A stretch of DNA of 64,000 nucleotides from Roseivirga misakiensis (GCF_001747105.1 NZ_MDGQ01000005.1:1426001-1490000), one strand, 5' to 3'. Positions 7,659-16,488 are shown, counted from the first letter of the stretch. Numbers and translations: made by a program. The notes: a model not told the origin generated them from the letters alone.

Positions 7659-9734
7659 TCAAATAGTTGCTGGTTTGAAACCTTGGGTCAACAATTGCTT
7701 CATTTTCATTCTAAGCCAAGTTCTTCGCTTAGGTACTTCACCAATTATATCTTCCATGACATCGACGGAAACACCATTTAAAAATAGGAGGGGCTTTTGC
7801 CCTGCGAGTTTAGAATATACCTTCACAGCATGCTTGTCGGCAGCTGTCCACTTTCGGTTGGCTCTAGCCACCAATAAGTGAATGGCTGCCCCTTGTAAGT
7901 CAGATTGTGCATAGGGCTCATGTAGAATTGCATCAATTTCTTTAAAAGTGAATTCAGGAATTTTTAAGTCGCTTGCCGATAAGAATTTCTCGAAATATGC
8001 CTTCAAACTTTCTGATAGCAAGGTCTTGCCTTCGCCGTGTTGTGTACTTAAAAGAATTACCTCCCTTGGAACATCCTGACCGTTGGTTTTTGCCCTTAAT
8101 TCTTGTACCAAAAGGTTTAGTGCTTGCTTATTCAATTGAGGGAAATCTACCAAATGTTTATCTGGATGCGCTGGTTGTTTCGAGAGTACACCAGCGATTT
8201 TCAGCTTGGTTTGTGCACTGGCATTTTCAGGGTTTTTTAAACTGCTGTCCATCAACTCCAAGGCTATGATTATACCTGTGGGTAAGACTAGCCCAACGAG
8301 GAAGGCCAATATCACCATCATCATTCTTTTTGATTTTAATGGTTTATCAGGGTAATATGGTGCATCAATTACCTTTAAGTTACTCGACATCATACTGCTG
8401 TATTTATGGAGTCGAGCTTGATTATAACTGTGCAGGTTTTCCAAATAAGCGCGCTCAGCCACATCTATTTCTCTTTCTAATCTCTTTAGCGTAGAGCCAA
8501 GCGGTGCAAAACGATCATAAATCATCTCGTACTCTCGTTTTCTTATATCCATTACCTCAAGCTTTGCCGAAGACTCCTCTTTTATGATGACTTGGTTAAG
8601 CCAGTTGGTCAATAAGTCTTTGGTTTCAACGCCTTCAGCAGTCTGGTTTACTAGAATTAGTTCGTCAGCTATACTTGTCATTTCGGTCTTTAGCGAATCG
8701 ATCGTAGCACCGAGATTAGATTTTCTGATGTATCTGCTTTCATCAAACGTAGTATCATTGACTAATTCTAACTGTGTAAGCATAGCCGTTTGCTTAGAAA
8801 TCTCAGATCTGTTAAATGCTATCTTACTTTGAAGCTGAGGAATAATCTGCTTATCCACGATTTCTGCTTCTACTTTCGCCAATGCAGATTTTGATGCGGC
8901 TAGGATCTTTAATTCCTCTTGATATTGACGATCTAGTTCTTGTTTGTTTCCTGAGATGAAACGCGTTTGTTCATAGTAATTGATGATCTGATTATTTACT
9001 CTAAACTTTAATAATTCATCTTCAGCACCCTTCAACTTTCTGTCAGATTTGTCTACTGCATCTTTGAAGAAACCTATAACAGAGTCTGTTTGGCCTTCTT
9101 TGTTTGCTTTCTGCTGTGTGATAAATATATCGGTGAGAAGTGATAGTGTTTTTTGACTCAAAATGGGATCTATTGAACTATATTCCATTCTGATCATATC
9201 ACTGTTTCCCTCACGTGACACCTTTAAATTGGCCAATTGGTCTAATCCGAAGAATGCATTTTCAGAATTGATCAATTTATGGACGGGATTCTCATTGTCC
9301 TTATCTCGAATTTGGATGATCTGGTAAAGGAGAGATTCCTCGTTCTCCCTTTCCGTGACTTGGATTGGTAGTTCCTTGATTGATTTTCTGTAATCTGATA
9401 CGTTTTCAGGAAGAATGTCTAGTGCGCCTTGATAGTCTTGCCATAAAAAGTAGGCTAATAATCGGGCAGAAAGCTCTCTATGTGTTTCATAGGCCAAGGC
9501 TAAGTTGATCAAGTTTTCAAGCTCGTTGTTGGTTTTGGCATAATCGATTCTGCCTGAGCTGCTGCTCTCGATGCTGTATCCTGAAATCAGTCCAGTATTT
9601 AGCAGCGTATGCGTAGCGTACTCTTTCTTATCGTTTTTAGTGCTAAAGAAGACTAAGAGTGTCAGCACTAGGGCCGTACCAGCTATGTGCCAGAAGTAGC
9701 GAACGATTAAACGAATAAGTTCTAGTAATGACAT
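7659..9734 (-). CDS. Wzz/Wzc (GumC)-type polysaccharide co-polymerase with degenerate kinase domain
   Basis: 691 residues. Two membrane helices (about 17-32 and 471-492) flank a large periplasmic region with extended coiled-coil stretches (about 205-450), the usual Wzz/PCP-2 layout; the second helix is preceded by the PxxPxxP-like IDAPYYPDKPLKSKR. The cytoplasmic tail keeps a P-loop (STQHGEGKT, 563-571), but I see no Walker A' strand with its aspartate and no C-terminal tyrosine cluster. It should control chain length and link polymerase to export. As a tyrosine kinase it is probably inactive. It is separated by 5 bp from the TolC-like gene upstream. Confidence 0.85.
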   Translation of the reverse strand: MSLLELIRLIVRYFWHIAGTALVLTLLVFFSTKNDKKEYATHTLLNTGLISGYSIESSSSGRIDYAKTNNELENLINLALAYETHRELSARLLAYFLWQDYQGALDILPENVSDYRKSIKELPIQVTERENEESLLYQIIQIRDKDNENPVHKLINSENAFFGLDQLANLKVSREGNSDMIRMEYSSIDPILSQKTLSLLTDIFITQQKANKEGQTDSVIGFFKDAVDKSDRKLKGAEDELLKFRVNNQIINYYEQTRFISGNKQELDRQYQEELKILAASKSALAKVEAEIVDKQIIPQLQSKIAFNRSEISKQTAMLTQLELVNDTTFDESRYIRKSNLGATIDSLKTEMTSIADELILVNQTAEGVETKDLLTNWLNQVIIKEESSAKLEVMDIRKREYEMIYDRFAPLGSTLKRLEREIDVAERAYLENLHSYNQARLHKYSSMMSSNLKVIDAPYYPDKPLKSKRMMMVILAFLVGLVLPTGIIIALELMDSSLKNPENASAQTKLKIAGVLSKQPAHPDKHLVDFPQLNKQALNLLVQELRAKTNGQDVPREVILLSTQHGEGKTLLSESLKAYFEKFLSASDLKIPEFTFKEIDAILHEPYAQSDLQGAAIHLLVARANRKWTAADKHAVKVYSKLAGQKPLLFLNGVSVDVMEDIIGEVPKRRTWLRMKMKQLLTQGFKPATI

Positions 9735-9739
9735 GGGGT

Positions 9740-10534
9740 TTATTTTAAGATTGATTCACCAACTAATTCACTAAGTATTTTCATGCAATACCAAGCTTCA
9801 TTTTTAGATTTCTCGTACTCAAGTTTTGATGTATAGCAGGCATCTACCGCCATGCGATACTGTTCCATTGGCGTTTTTCCTGCTTTAAAGAAATTCTCGG
9901 CGATTTTAAGGGCAACCTCGTTCGCCTCAACTACCTCGGTTTGTAATTCAACCGCTTTTAAGCATGATTTCAATTCCTTGTAAAAGCGTACTACTTCTTG
10001 TCTGATAAAGTCCCTTTGCTCTTGTTTCATGCCTTCTAGGCGCTTTATTTCAAGTTTTTGAATCTTTATCTCATGTTTTCTTGAAGATACCTCGGTGAAA
10101 GGGAGTCTCAGGTTTAATCCTACATTATAGGTGATGTTTTGACGCGTTAGATAAGTAAATCTATTGTCAGTGGCGCCATCAGTTAGTTGGTCAGAAACGA
10201 TTCCGTTTCCATAATTCACTCCAGCGGTCAGGGCTAAGTGTCTGAGCCATTTCTTTTTTGTGACACTGATTTCTTCCATCACTTTCTCTTGACTTGTGGA
10301 TAGCCTATCGATAGAAGCCATATTACCCTCTGCTATAGTGAGCAATTCTTCTAAGGGTTTGATGTTATCGAGGGCTACGTTATCCAATACTTGTGCTTTG
10401 CTTACTTGTGATAGGAGTAGTAGGGCCAACAGCATGGCTAGAAAAAAGCCTTTGTTAAATCTTTGATTCTTAATCTGAATTGCCGTCAAACTGTCGGGTC
10501 TCTCATGTTCAATTTGGTTTGTAAATACTTTCAT
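9740..10534 (-). CDS. Half-length TolC-like outer-membrane protein (single OEP repeat)
   Basis: 264 residues, against about 420-480 for ordinary TolC proteins. A basic stretch and a hydrophobic helix (about 30-47, ending SQVSKAQ) form a signal peptide with an unusually long n-region. Helical segments then flank two beta-strand-like stretches (LALTAGVNYGNG near 98 and ITYNVGLNLRLPF near 138), and FFKAGKTPMEQY plus the final helix match the end of an OEP repeat. Only one of the two OEP repeats is present. It sits where an OPX/Wza exporter would be expected, between acyltransferase and Wzc-like genes, so it may form or replace the outer-membrane exit channel. That role is inference. Confidence 0.75.
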   Translation of the reverse strand: MKVFTNQIEHERPDSLTAIQIKNQRFNKGFFLAMLLALLLLSQVSKAQVLDNVALDNIKPLEELLTIAEGNMASIDRLSTSQEKVMEEISVTKKKWLRHLALTAGVNYGNGIVSDQLTDGATDNRFTYLTRQNITYNVGLNLRLPFTEVSSRKHEIKIQKLEIKRLEGMKQEQRDFIRQEVVRFYKELKSCLKAVELQTEVVEANEVALKIAENFFKAGKTPMEQYRMAVDACYTSKLEYEKSKNEAWYCMKILSELVGESILK

Positions 10535-10536
10535 GG

Positions 10537-11709
10537 TTAGTCGAATTTTGTAATTAAATGACCTTTAAAAAGCATCCATTTATTAGCGAAATATTGCTTG
10601 ATCTTTACTGTAGCATTTCTGCTCATAAATGGTTGTTCTGTGTATTTGTAAAAGATCATACTGCTAAATAAGACTATAGGAATGGCGATTATGAGGCTAA
10701 TCGTTAGTTGAACCCAATAGGGGGATGAGTAACCGAATCTTCCGATAAGTGAATATGTCAGTTCGAGTAGCGGTAAGTGGGTTAGATATATGGTGTAGCA
10801 CATACCACCGATCACCGCGATCCATCGGAAAGTCAAAAGCTTATGTATAATCCTACCTTTAAAGGCGGCAGTGAAGAACCCAAACATAGCGACCATAAAA
10901 ATCAATGACTTACCTAATTCTTCTGTCCAGGTAAACATCAGTACTGGAATTGCTATAAAGCCAATAAGATCCCACTTGATGCTTTTTCGGTTGTGCCATA
11001 CTGATTCATTCACATATATATCTGCCATCAGTAAGCCAACCAGAAAATGTTGTAGTTGCCCTAAGATTGAGGCTTTCGTAGGTAAATATTGCCATCCGAA
11101 TTGATGTTGCGCTATGATGAAAATCACCGTAAAGGATAAGAGTAGTGTTCGGCGAATTTTAGTGTTTTTCTGACTGAAATAGAGTTGTGCTAAAAAGGGT
11201 GCGAATAAATAGTACTGAATTTCAACTTCAAGTGACCAGGCTACGGGATTTATAATGGAAAACTCACCATAGCTTAAATTATGCACATAGAATATGCTGG
11301 CTATGTAATGATTAAAGAGTGTTGCTAAACCGATCTGTTCCTTAAATAGTAATACTAAACCAAAAATGGTCATCCAAAATATGTATGGCGGTTCTAACCG
11401 CGTAAGTCTTTTCGATAAATAGGTTTTGTAGCTAAATCGATTGTGTTGTTTTGCAAATGGCAGGCTTAAAATAAATCCACTAAGGGTAAAAAAGATCATC
11501 ACCCCAATGGCGCCTCTGCTAATGATATAAGAAAGCTCCGTTTCGAGGTTTGAACTAGGAGCGAGCACGTATCTTTCGAAGCGTTCTGTCGCATGAAGCA
11601 ACACTACAGGGATAATGGCTATAAACCGGATACCGTCTACAAATGGTAAATAGCGTTTACCGCCAGTATCTCGCGTCAATGATTCTAAGAGATTGTTGAA
11701 AGGCTTCAT
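10537..11709 (-). CDS. Acyltransferase family 3 membrane protein
   Basis: 390 residues from the ATG at 11709. An earlier in-frame ATG exists at 11775, but it lies inside the sugar-transferase gene and gives a non-family leader; the chosen ATG is 2 bases past that gene's stop. About ten membrane helices are visible. YLPFVDGIRFIAIIPVVLLH contains the family's N-terminal motif with the catalytic-type histidine (H39), and the FFTLSGFILSLPF and SYKTYLSKRLTRLEPPY segments follow the family pattern. These enzymes acetylate or succinylate sugars of surface polysaccharides. Substrate is unknown. Confidence 0.9.
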   Translation of the reverse strand: MKPFNNLLESLTRDTGGKRYLPFVDGIRFIAIIPVVLLHATERFERYVLAPSSNLETELSYIISRGAIGVMIFFTLSGFILSLPFAKQHNRFSYKTYLSKRLTRLEPPYIFWMTIFGLVLLFKEQIGLATLFNHYIASIFYVHNLSYGEFSIINPVAWSLEVEIQYYLFAPFLAQLYFSQKNTKIRRTLLLSFTVIFIIAQHQFGWQYLPTKASILGQLQHFLVGLLMADIYVNESVWHNRKSIKWDLIGFIAIPVLMFTWTEELGKSLIFMVAMFGFFTAAFKGRIIHKLLTFRWIAVIGGMCYTIYLTHLPLLELTYSLIGRFGYSSPYWVQLTISLIIAIPIVLFSSMIFYKYTEQPFMSRNATVKIKQYFANKWMLFKGHLITKFD

Positions 11710-11711
11710 AA

Positions 11712-12473
11712 CTAAACGTTTTCGTGCTGGAAAGCTGCAAGAGGAGTTTTGAATAAGATTTTCAGATCCATCCAAAAATTGTGGTGCATGGCATATTCGA
11801 TATCCAACTGAATCCTGCGCTCTGGATCAGCACTGTCTTTACCTCGTTCTGTTACTTGCCAAAGTCCTGTTAGACCAGCTGGACCCAGAAAGCGGCCTAC
11901 ACTTTGGTCTTTGGTTAGTTTTTCCGCTTCATATAAGGGGAGTGGGCGATTGCCTACCAACGACATATCACCAATGAGAATATTAAAGAGTTGAGGCAAT
12001 TCGTCTATACTAGTGTTTCGAATGAACCTTCCAACTCTGGTGATTCTTGGATCATTTTTAAACTTGACGAAAGTATTTTTTTCGTCCGTGGCTTTGTGCC
12101 CTTCAAATTCATCGAGCTTTGAATAGCCTTCGTCCCCAACGACAACTCTGTATTTATCAATGTTGGTTATTAAGCGACGATTTAGTTCATGTTGTTCGCA
12201 ATTAACTTGTTCACCAGCATCATACTGGTTGAGATGCTTCATTTGATCAATCATTTGATCAGCATCTGTTCTCATGGATCTGAATTTGTAAAATTTAAAT
12301 GTGTGGTAATTCTGACCCACCCTCATGGCATAATAGAACACGGGGCCTTTCGATTCTAATCGGATAGCAATGATGATCAGTAGGAGTAGTGGACTCAGTA
12401 AAACGATCAATAGTGCGGATACAAAAATGTCTATAGTACGTTTGGCGAATTGAGATGATTTTGAACTATTCAT
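11712..12473 (-). CDS. Sugar transferase (initiating phosphoglycosyl transferase, WbaP/WcaJ C-terminal type)
   Basis: 253 residues, the size of a monotopic phosphoglycosyl transferase core. AKRTIDIFVSALLIVLLSP leads into a single membrane-entering helix, followed by GPVFYYAMRVGQN, KFYKFRSMRTDAD, RNTSIDELPQLFNILIGDMS, LVGNRPLPLYEAE and LTGLWQVTERG, all conserved in the bacterial sugar transferase family. It should start repeat-unit synthesis by placing a sugar-1-phosphate on undecaprenyl phosphate. It is the first gene of the minus-strand operon. An insert of about 40 residues (around 85-125) lengthens the middle of the domain, as is common in Bacteroidota versions. Confidence 0.93.
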   Translation of the reverse strand: MNSSKSSQFAKRTIDIFVSALLIVLLSPLLLLIIIAIRLESKGPVFYYAMRVGQNYHTFKFYKFRSMRTDADQMIDQMKHLNQYDAGEQVNCEQHELNRRLITNIDKYRVVVGDEGYSKLDEFEGHKATDEKNTFVKFKNDPRITRVGRFIRNTSIDELPQLFNILIGDMSLVGNRPLPLYEAEKLTKDQSVGRFLGPAGLTGLWQVTERGKDSADPERRIQLDIEYAMHHNFWMDLKILFKTPLAAFQHENV

Positions 12474-12493
12474 AAGCTTTCTTTTATCTATTA

Positions 12494-12501
12494 CAAAGCT
12501 A
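12494..12501 (-). promoter_or_regulatory. Candidate -7 box (TAGCTTTG) of the exopolysaccharide operon
   Basis: On the minus strand TAGCTTTG matches the Bacteroidota -7 consensus TAnnTTTG, about 20 bases before the sugar-transferase ATG. No good TTG is seen at the -33 position, so the match is weak. Confidence 0.3.
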
Positions 12502-12644
12502 TTTCGAATGGTTACAGGTGTCGGTTCTATTAGATGAGTGAAGGGCTTATGTCGATCAATGAACTGATAAATTAGATAACTAATTATACGTTTATAACTA
12601 ATTGGATATGAGTGAAATGAATTGTTTTTATTGAAGTGAATTCA

Positions 12645-12675
12645 ATAAAAAAACTCCACTTGGATTAAGTGGAGT
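12645..12675 (-). terminator. Intrinsic terminator of the response regulator-LruC operon
   Basis: ACTCCACTT (12653-12661) and AAGTGGAGT (12667-12675) form a perfect 9-bp stem with a 5-base loop. Read on the minus strand it is followed by a run of seven T. It lies 32 bases past the stop of the LruC gene and separates it from the exopolysaccharide operon. Confidence 0.85.
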
Positions 12676-12706
12676 CTACGGTAAGTAATTAAGTCAGAAG
12701 TTTAGA

Positions 12707-14743
12707 TTACCTTCTTTGGTACAGGTGACTTGTATTTCTATATCCAGTTTGTGATCGGTACCAGTCCATGTAACTGAATCCATAGCTTTTAGCCCATTCA
12801 TCAAACCTTAAATGTCCTAACCTAATATCCGAATTTTCTTTGGGGTAATCAAAACTTTCAGGTAGATGAATACCCCATGGTAAATCTGTTTTTGACCTGT
12901 AGTATTGGCCTATTGAAACATCAGTATCATCGTTTTGGGTACCAAAGAGTGTGGCGTCAACTAGATCAGTCGGTGCGTAGCCTGGCAGGTGAACTTCTCT
13001 TCCACGATTCTGAGAAATAATCAAGAATGGGTTGTAAGGGACACTGCCTATATCTGCATATGTTTTTGGGCTTTGGAATGTTATTTCGATTGAAACCTCA
13101 CTTGGTTCATGATATGTAGAACCATCTTCTGTATTCACGAAACCATTTGTATCGAAATGATCATGAACATTTCCAGTGATTATAAATGTAGCCCTTGTCT
13201 GCCCACTTTCTGTTCCATTACTGTTTAGGGTGATATAATTCGAGCTTAAATTTTGTCCATTTACGGCTGTGATATCCGAGGGTAATAAGTCTGTTGTGAA
13301 ACCAAAACCGTTTCTATAACCTGCGCCGACAGCTCTGATTTTAAACTTTGGAGACATAGCAACCACTTGGTTGTCTGCATTTAGGATGTGCTTGAACTGG
13401 TAGTCAATCACGAGGTCGTTGAAATCATAGTCCCCATAATTCGGCCAATTATCTTCAAAAGCAAAAGTACCGTAGGTGGTAGAAGAGGGATAATAGCTAT
13501 CATATGCCCGGTTAGGGTCATTAGGGTACTCATCCAAAATATCATTTATACCATCACCATCCGTATCTAACGTTCCTGGTCTGTCTATGGGACTTACATT
13601 GTCTTTATTAATGGCTTCCACAGGGTTTGAGGTCACAAAAAGAATGGCGTCATTAAAATCCTGATCGCAATGAAAAGGGATGTTGTCTCGCCTTACATCT
13701 TCGAAACCAACTAAAAATAGCTCATTTTCGGCGTCCCAAAGCAGCACATTATGCTGTTTCAAGTCGTCGTTAGGCTCAGGGTTTAAGTTCTTGTCTCCAA
13801 AGACAATGTGTTCATAGTCTTCTGAATTGCTACCATCCCAACCATTGGCCAGTAGTACGAGCCCGATGGAAGTACCTGCAGTAAAGCGTCCAATATTTAC
13901 TTTATCTCCAGAAGAAAGACCTCCGCCTGATCCTGAATAGGATAGATTTGGAAAAATTACATTGATTTCGTCAATATCATCAAGGCTTTGAGGTGGCGTA
14001 CCTGTTGTGTATGTATAAAATGCCATAGCATTTCGCCAACCAGCACCTTCGTGTACAAATGTCAACCAGACATCGCATTCTTCCTCAATATCCAAGGTTG
14101 TCTTTTTGCCATTGGCTAAATAAGAAGGGTGAAATTCTGGTACTGGTTGTTTTTCAGGCAGGGAAGCATTGATGTATTCTAATAAAGTACTTGAAATCTG
14201 ATCTCTTTCTGCTTCTAAATAGTTTGGAACTCCCTGGTTGTTATAGCCGCCCATGTAGTTTATGGTGAAGCTTTCCACTGCATTATTAATCGAGAAACTT
14301 CCGTCACTAGTTGATCTGGAGGATTTATAAGCATCAATTGTTTTTGTGGAGATTAAACCTCCTTTGCAAATCATCTCAATCGTGCCGTTTATAACAGGCA
14401 CGTGAATTGAATTAGGTACGCCGATGTAGGCTGTCTCAATGATGACTTCACCAAAGTGGGCTGGTAAATCCAAGCGCCCAGAAGCTTTCCCTTGGCTATC
14501 AGTAAGCGTGGTGTAAATCAACGCGTTTTTCTCTCCATTCAGAGTAGACCAAATATTAGCCTTAATACCTTTAATCGGCTGATTAGTATTGTCGTAAAAT
14601 GTTAAATCAATACTTGTCGATGTCGTTGTTCTAAAGTCAAAATCGGTTCCCTGTTCAGGTACTTGATCAATTTCAACTTCGGGCTTTTCTACACATGACA
14701 GCATCGCCATGCAGATAAGCATCATTAATAATCCTTTGCTCAT
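12707..14743 (-). CDS. LruC domain lipoprotein with DUF4114 region
   Basis: 678 residues. Signal peptide with lipobox MLSC (C17), so an exported lipoprotein. A short beta domain (about 35-115) resembles a carboxypeptidase-regulatory/Ig-like fold. A DUF4114-type segment ends in FHCDQDFNDAILFV near 365. A thrombospondin-3-like acidic stretch DTDGDGINDILDEYPNDP follows and leads into the LruC domain with NYGDYDFNDLVIDYQF. The paired (D)xDFND motifs suggest calcium binding. Function is unknown; surface or matrix location is likely. The gene follows a response regulator by 12 bp and ends at a clear terminator, so the two form an operon next to the polysaccharide genes. Confidence 0.82.
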   Translation of the reverse strand: MSKGLLMMLICMAMLSCVEKPEVEIDQVPEQGTDFDFRTTTSTSIDLTFYDNTNQPIKGIKANIWSTLNGEKNALIYTTLTDSQGKASGRLDLPAHFGEVIIETAYIGVPNSIHVPVINGTIEMICKGGLISTKTIDAYKSSRSTSDGSFSINNAVESFTINYMGGYNNQGVPNYLEAERDQISSTLLEYINASLPEKQPVPEFHPSYLANGKKTTLDIEEECDVWLTFVHEGAGWRNAMAFYTYTTGTPPQSLDDIDEINVIFPNLSYSGSGGGLSSGDKVNIGRFTAGTSIGLVLLANGWDGSNSEDYEHIVFGDKNLNPEPNDDLKQHNVLLWDAENELFLVGFEDVRRDNIPFHCDQDFNDAILFVTSNPVEAINKDNVSPIDRPGTLDTDGDGINDILDEYPNDPNRAYDSYYPSSTTYGTFAFEDNWPNYGDYDFNDLVIDYQFKHILNADNQVVAMSPKFKIRAVGAGYRNGFGFTTDLLPSDITAVNGQNLSSNYITLNSNGTESGQTRATFIITGNVHDHFDTNGFVNTEDGSTYHEPSEVSIEITFQSPKTYADIGSVPYNPFLIISQNRGREVHLPGYAPTDLVDATLFGTQNDDTDVSIGQYYRSKTDLPWGIHLPESFDYPKENSDIRLGHLRFDEWAKSYGFSYMDWYRSQTGYRNTSHLYQRR

Positions 14744-14755
14744 ATTTTTAGAATT

Positions 14756-15154
14756 TTAGGCTACGGTTCTTAAGCCTGTGAATTGATTAGTTTGATTAAG
14801 CAATGAATTGATTCTGAGGGTAAGTTCTTTTGGGTTAAAAGGCTTGCTCAGCGTGTCTTTTGCGCCTGTCTGTAAGGCATTGATACGCTGATCGCTTTTG
14901 TCTTCATCTGTCAAAATAAAAAGTGATGTACCAGACCAAGCCATTTGTAGGTTTAGGGTGTTTAAAATTTGACACGCCTCGGTATTTTCTTCTTGGTAGT
15001 CACATAATATAAGGTCAAAGTGCTGACCCTGAGTGATTAAGGCTTGTGCCTCTGTAGGTGTTTCTACCGCTTTCACTTCGTGTGTTTTTCCAAGGTAGTT
15101 GAGTAAAAACACTCTCATCATGTAATTGTCTTCTACGATCAATATCTTTCTCAT
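14756..15154 (-). CDS. Single-domain response regulator
   Basis: 132 residues, one receiver domain and no output domain. Acidic pocket IVEDN near residue 8, phospho-acceptor aspartate in LILCDYQ (about residue 52), a conserved threonine in LFILTDED, and lysine in DTLSKPFNP. All four functional positions are present, so it should be phosphorylatable. No kinase gene is adjacent. It may act by protein-protein contact, for example on polysaccharide production or motility; that is inference from position only. A strong promoter match lies just upstream. Confidence 0.9.
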   Translation of the reverse strand: MRKILIVEDNYMMRVFLLNYLGKTHEVKAVETPTEAQALITQGQHFDLILCDYQEENTEACQILNTLNLQMAWSGTSLFILTDEDKSDQRINALQTGAKDTLSKPFNPKELTLRINSLLNQTNQFTGLRTVA

Positions 15155-15179
15155 AACGGTATTTATTTTTGGTTCGATT

Positions 15180-15207
15180 CAAATGTAGAAGTATGAATCC
15201 GCAGCAA
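15180..15207 (-). promoter_or_regulatory. Bacteroidota-type promoter, TTG-N17-TACATTTG
   Basis: On the minus strand TTG (15207-15205), a 17-base spacer and TACATTTG (15187-15180) match the -33/-7 consensus TTG/TAnnTTTG. The box ends 26 bases before the response-regulator ATG, giving a leader of about 20 nt. Confidence 0.55.
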
Positions 15208-15273
15208 TTATCTGTTTCGATAAGCTGTAATAATCATTCGATAAGAAGATGTGAATAGGAGATGGGTGTTTTT

Positions 15274-16488
15274 CTAAAAAAGAGAAAGTTGCTCCTGACG
15301 ATTGTTTAATGGCTTTTTGGCCTTACCTAATACTGTCATACCGCCGTATTTATGACTCTCAGCCCTTTCTTTTGCTATCACTTGCTCAAAATTTGTATTA
15401 GCCTGAAAGGATTTTTCCATGCGCTGAGAGATTTTGGATAGGTTTTTAATGGCCTTCACTCTATCAGAATGGCCAATTTTGGCTTTTTCCAGACTTACTT
15501 TTAGAATGGACAGTGTTTCATCATACACTTTTAAGGGCACAGGAAATGGATTTCCATCTTTGCCACCATGGGCAAATGAAAACCGTGCTGGATCGGTAAA
15601 TCTTGACGGTGTTCCATGGATTACCTCACTCACAAGGGTTAAAGATTGTAACGTGCGAGGGCCTACGCCTTTTAATAAAAGTAATTCGTCGAATTGGCTG
15701 ATATCAGTGTCATGCGCGAGGGCTAAAGTCGCGCCCAATCTCTTGAGGTCGATATCCTTTGCTTTTACATCATGATGGGAGGGCATCATAACATAGCGCT
15801 GGGCTACTTTCTGGATGAGTTCAGGCTTTTCTCTTGTTAAATTTAAAATACTGGTTTTTGTTGCTTGTGCTTGAGGAGCTGTTAAGTTTAAGATTTCACC
15901 CTGATTATATCCAATAACGGCAGAATGTGGTTCATTTAAGAAGTCGCTGAAAGCTTCAGAGTGCCAGTGATACCGACGTGCATAACCAGTATCACCATTC
16001 ATTCCCTGCTGTACAACCGACCATTCTCCCTCTCGTGTGAGGAAGAAGGAGTGTAGATATATAGAAAACCCATCCTGTATAGCGGTGTTATCCACTTTGG
16101 CGCTTAAGCGGCTTGAGCGTACCAGTTCGTTGCCATCCAGCCCTGTTTGTGAAGCTATTTTTAGAAGTTCTTGAGGTGTCGCTCGCGAATATTTGCCTCG
16201 GCCGCCACAAACGTATAAGCCTAATTCTTTTGATATAGGATTTATGGCTTTTTTTAAGGCACCAATCACAGACGTCGTAATGCCAGAAGAATGCCAATCC
16301 ATACCCATTACCGCTCCTAAAGACTGAAACCAAAGCGGATCGCTCATTCTTTTAATAAAAGCTGCGCGACCATATTCTATGATAATTGATTCGGTAATGG
16401 CTCGGCCGAGCTTAGTCATTCTATTGGCAAGCCAAGGAGGAACAGTTCCATAGTGCAAGGGGAGGTCTGCGTGCCCAGATCGTTTCAT
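15274..16488 (-). CDS. DUF763 family protein
   Basis: 404 residues. The N-terminus (MKRSGHADLPLHYGTVPPWL) and the GGRGKYSRATPQEL segment are hallmarks of DUF763, whose biochemical role is not established. A helix-hairpin-helix-like segment, FDELLLLKGVGPRTLQSL (about 266-283), suggests nucleic-acid contact. The C-terminal 80 residues are helical and basic. Length is in the normal range and there is no signal peptide, so it is cytoplasmic. It stands alone: 119 bp from the response-regulator gene and divergent from the DUF4249 gene. A DNA-metabolism role is a guess from the hairpin motif. Confidence 0.85.
   Translation of the reverse strand: MKRSGHADLPLHYGTVPPWLANRMTKLGRAITESIIIEYGRAAFIKRMSDPLWFQSLGAVMGMDWHSSGITTSVIGALKKAINPISKELGLYVCGGRGKYSRATPQELLKIASQTGLDGNELVRSSRLSAKVDNTAIQDGFSIYLHSFFLTREGEWSVVQQGMNGDTGYARRYHWHSEAFSDFLNEPHSAVIGYNQGEILNLTAPQAQATKTSILNLTREKPELIQKVAQRYVMMPSHHDVKAKDIDLKRLGATLALAHDTDISQFDELLLLKGVGPRTLQSLTLVSEVIHGTPSRFTDPARFSFAHGGKDGNPFPVPLKVYDETLSILKVSLEKAKIGHSDRVKAIKNLSKISQRMEKSFQANTNFEQVIAKERAESHKYGGMTVLGKAKKPLNNRQEQLSLF

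Noticed and set aside
11710-11775. Upstream ATG extending the acyltransferase by 22 residues
   Set aside because: It lies inside the sugar-transferase gene and the leader is unlike the family; the ATG 2 bases after that gene's stop is better.
15434-15775. 113-codon frame on the plus strand
   Set aside because: Antisense to the DUF763 gene, which has clear family motifs.
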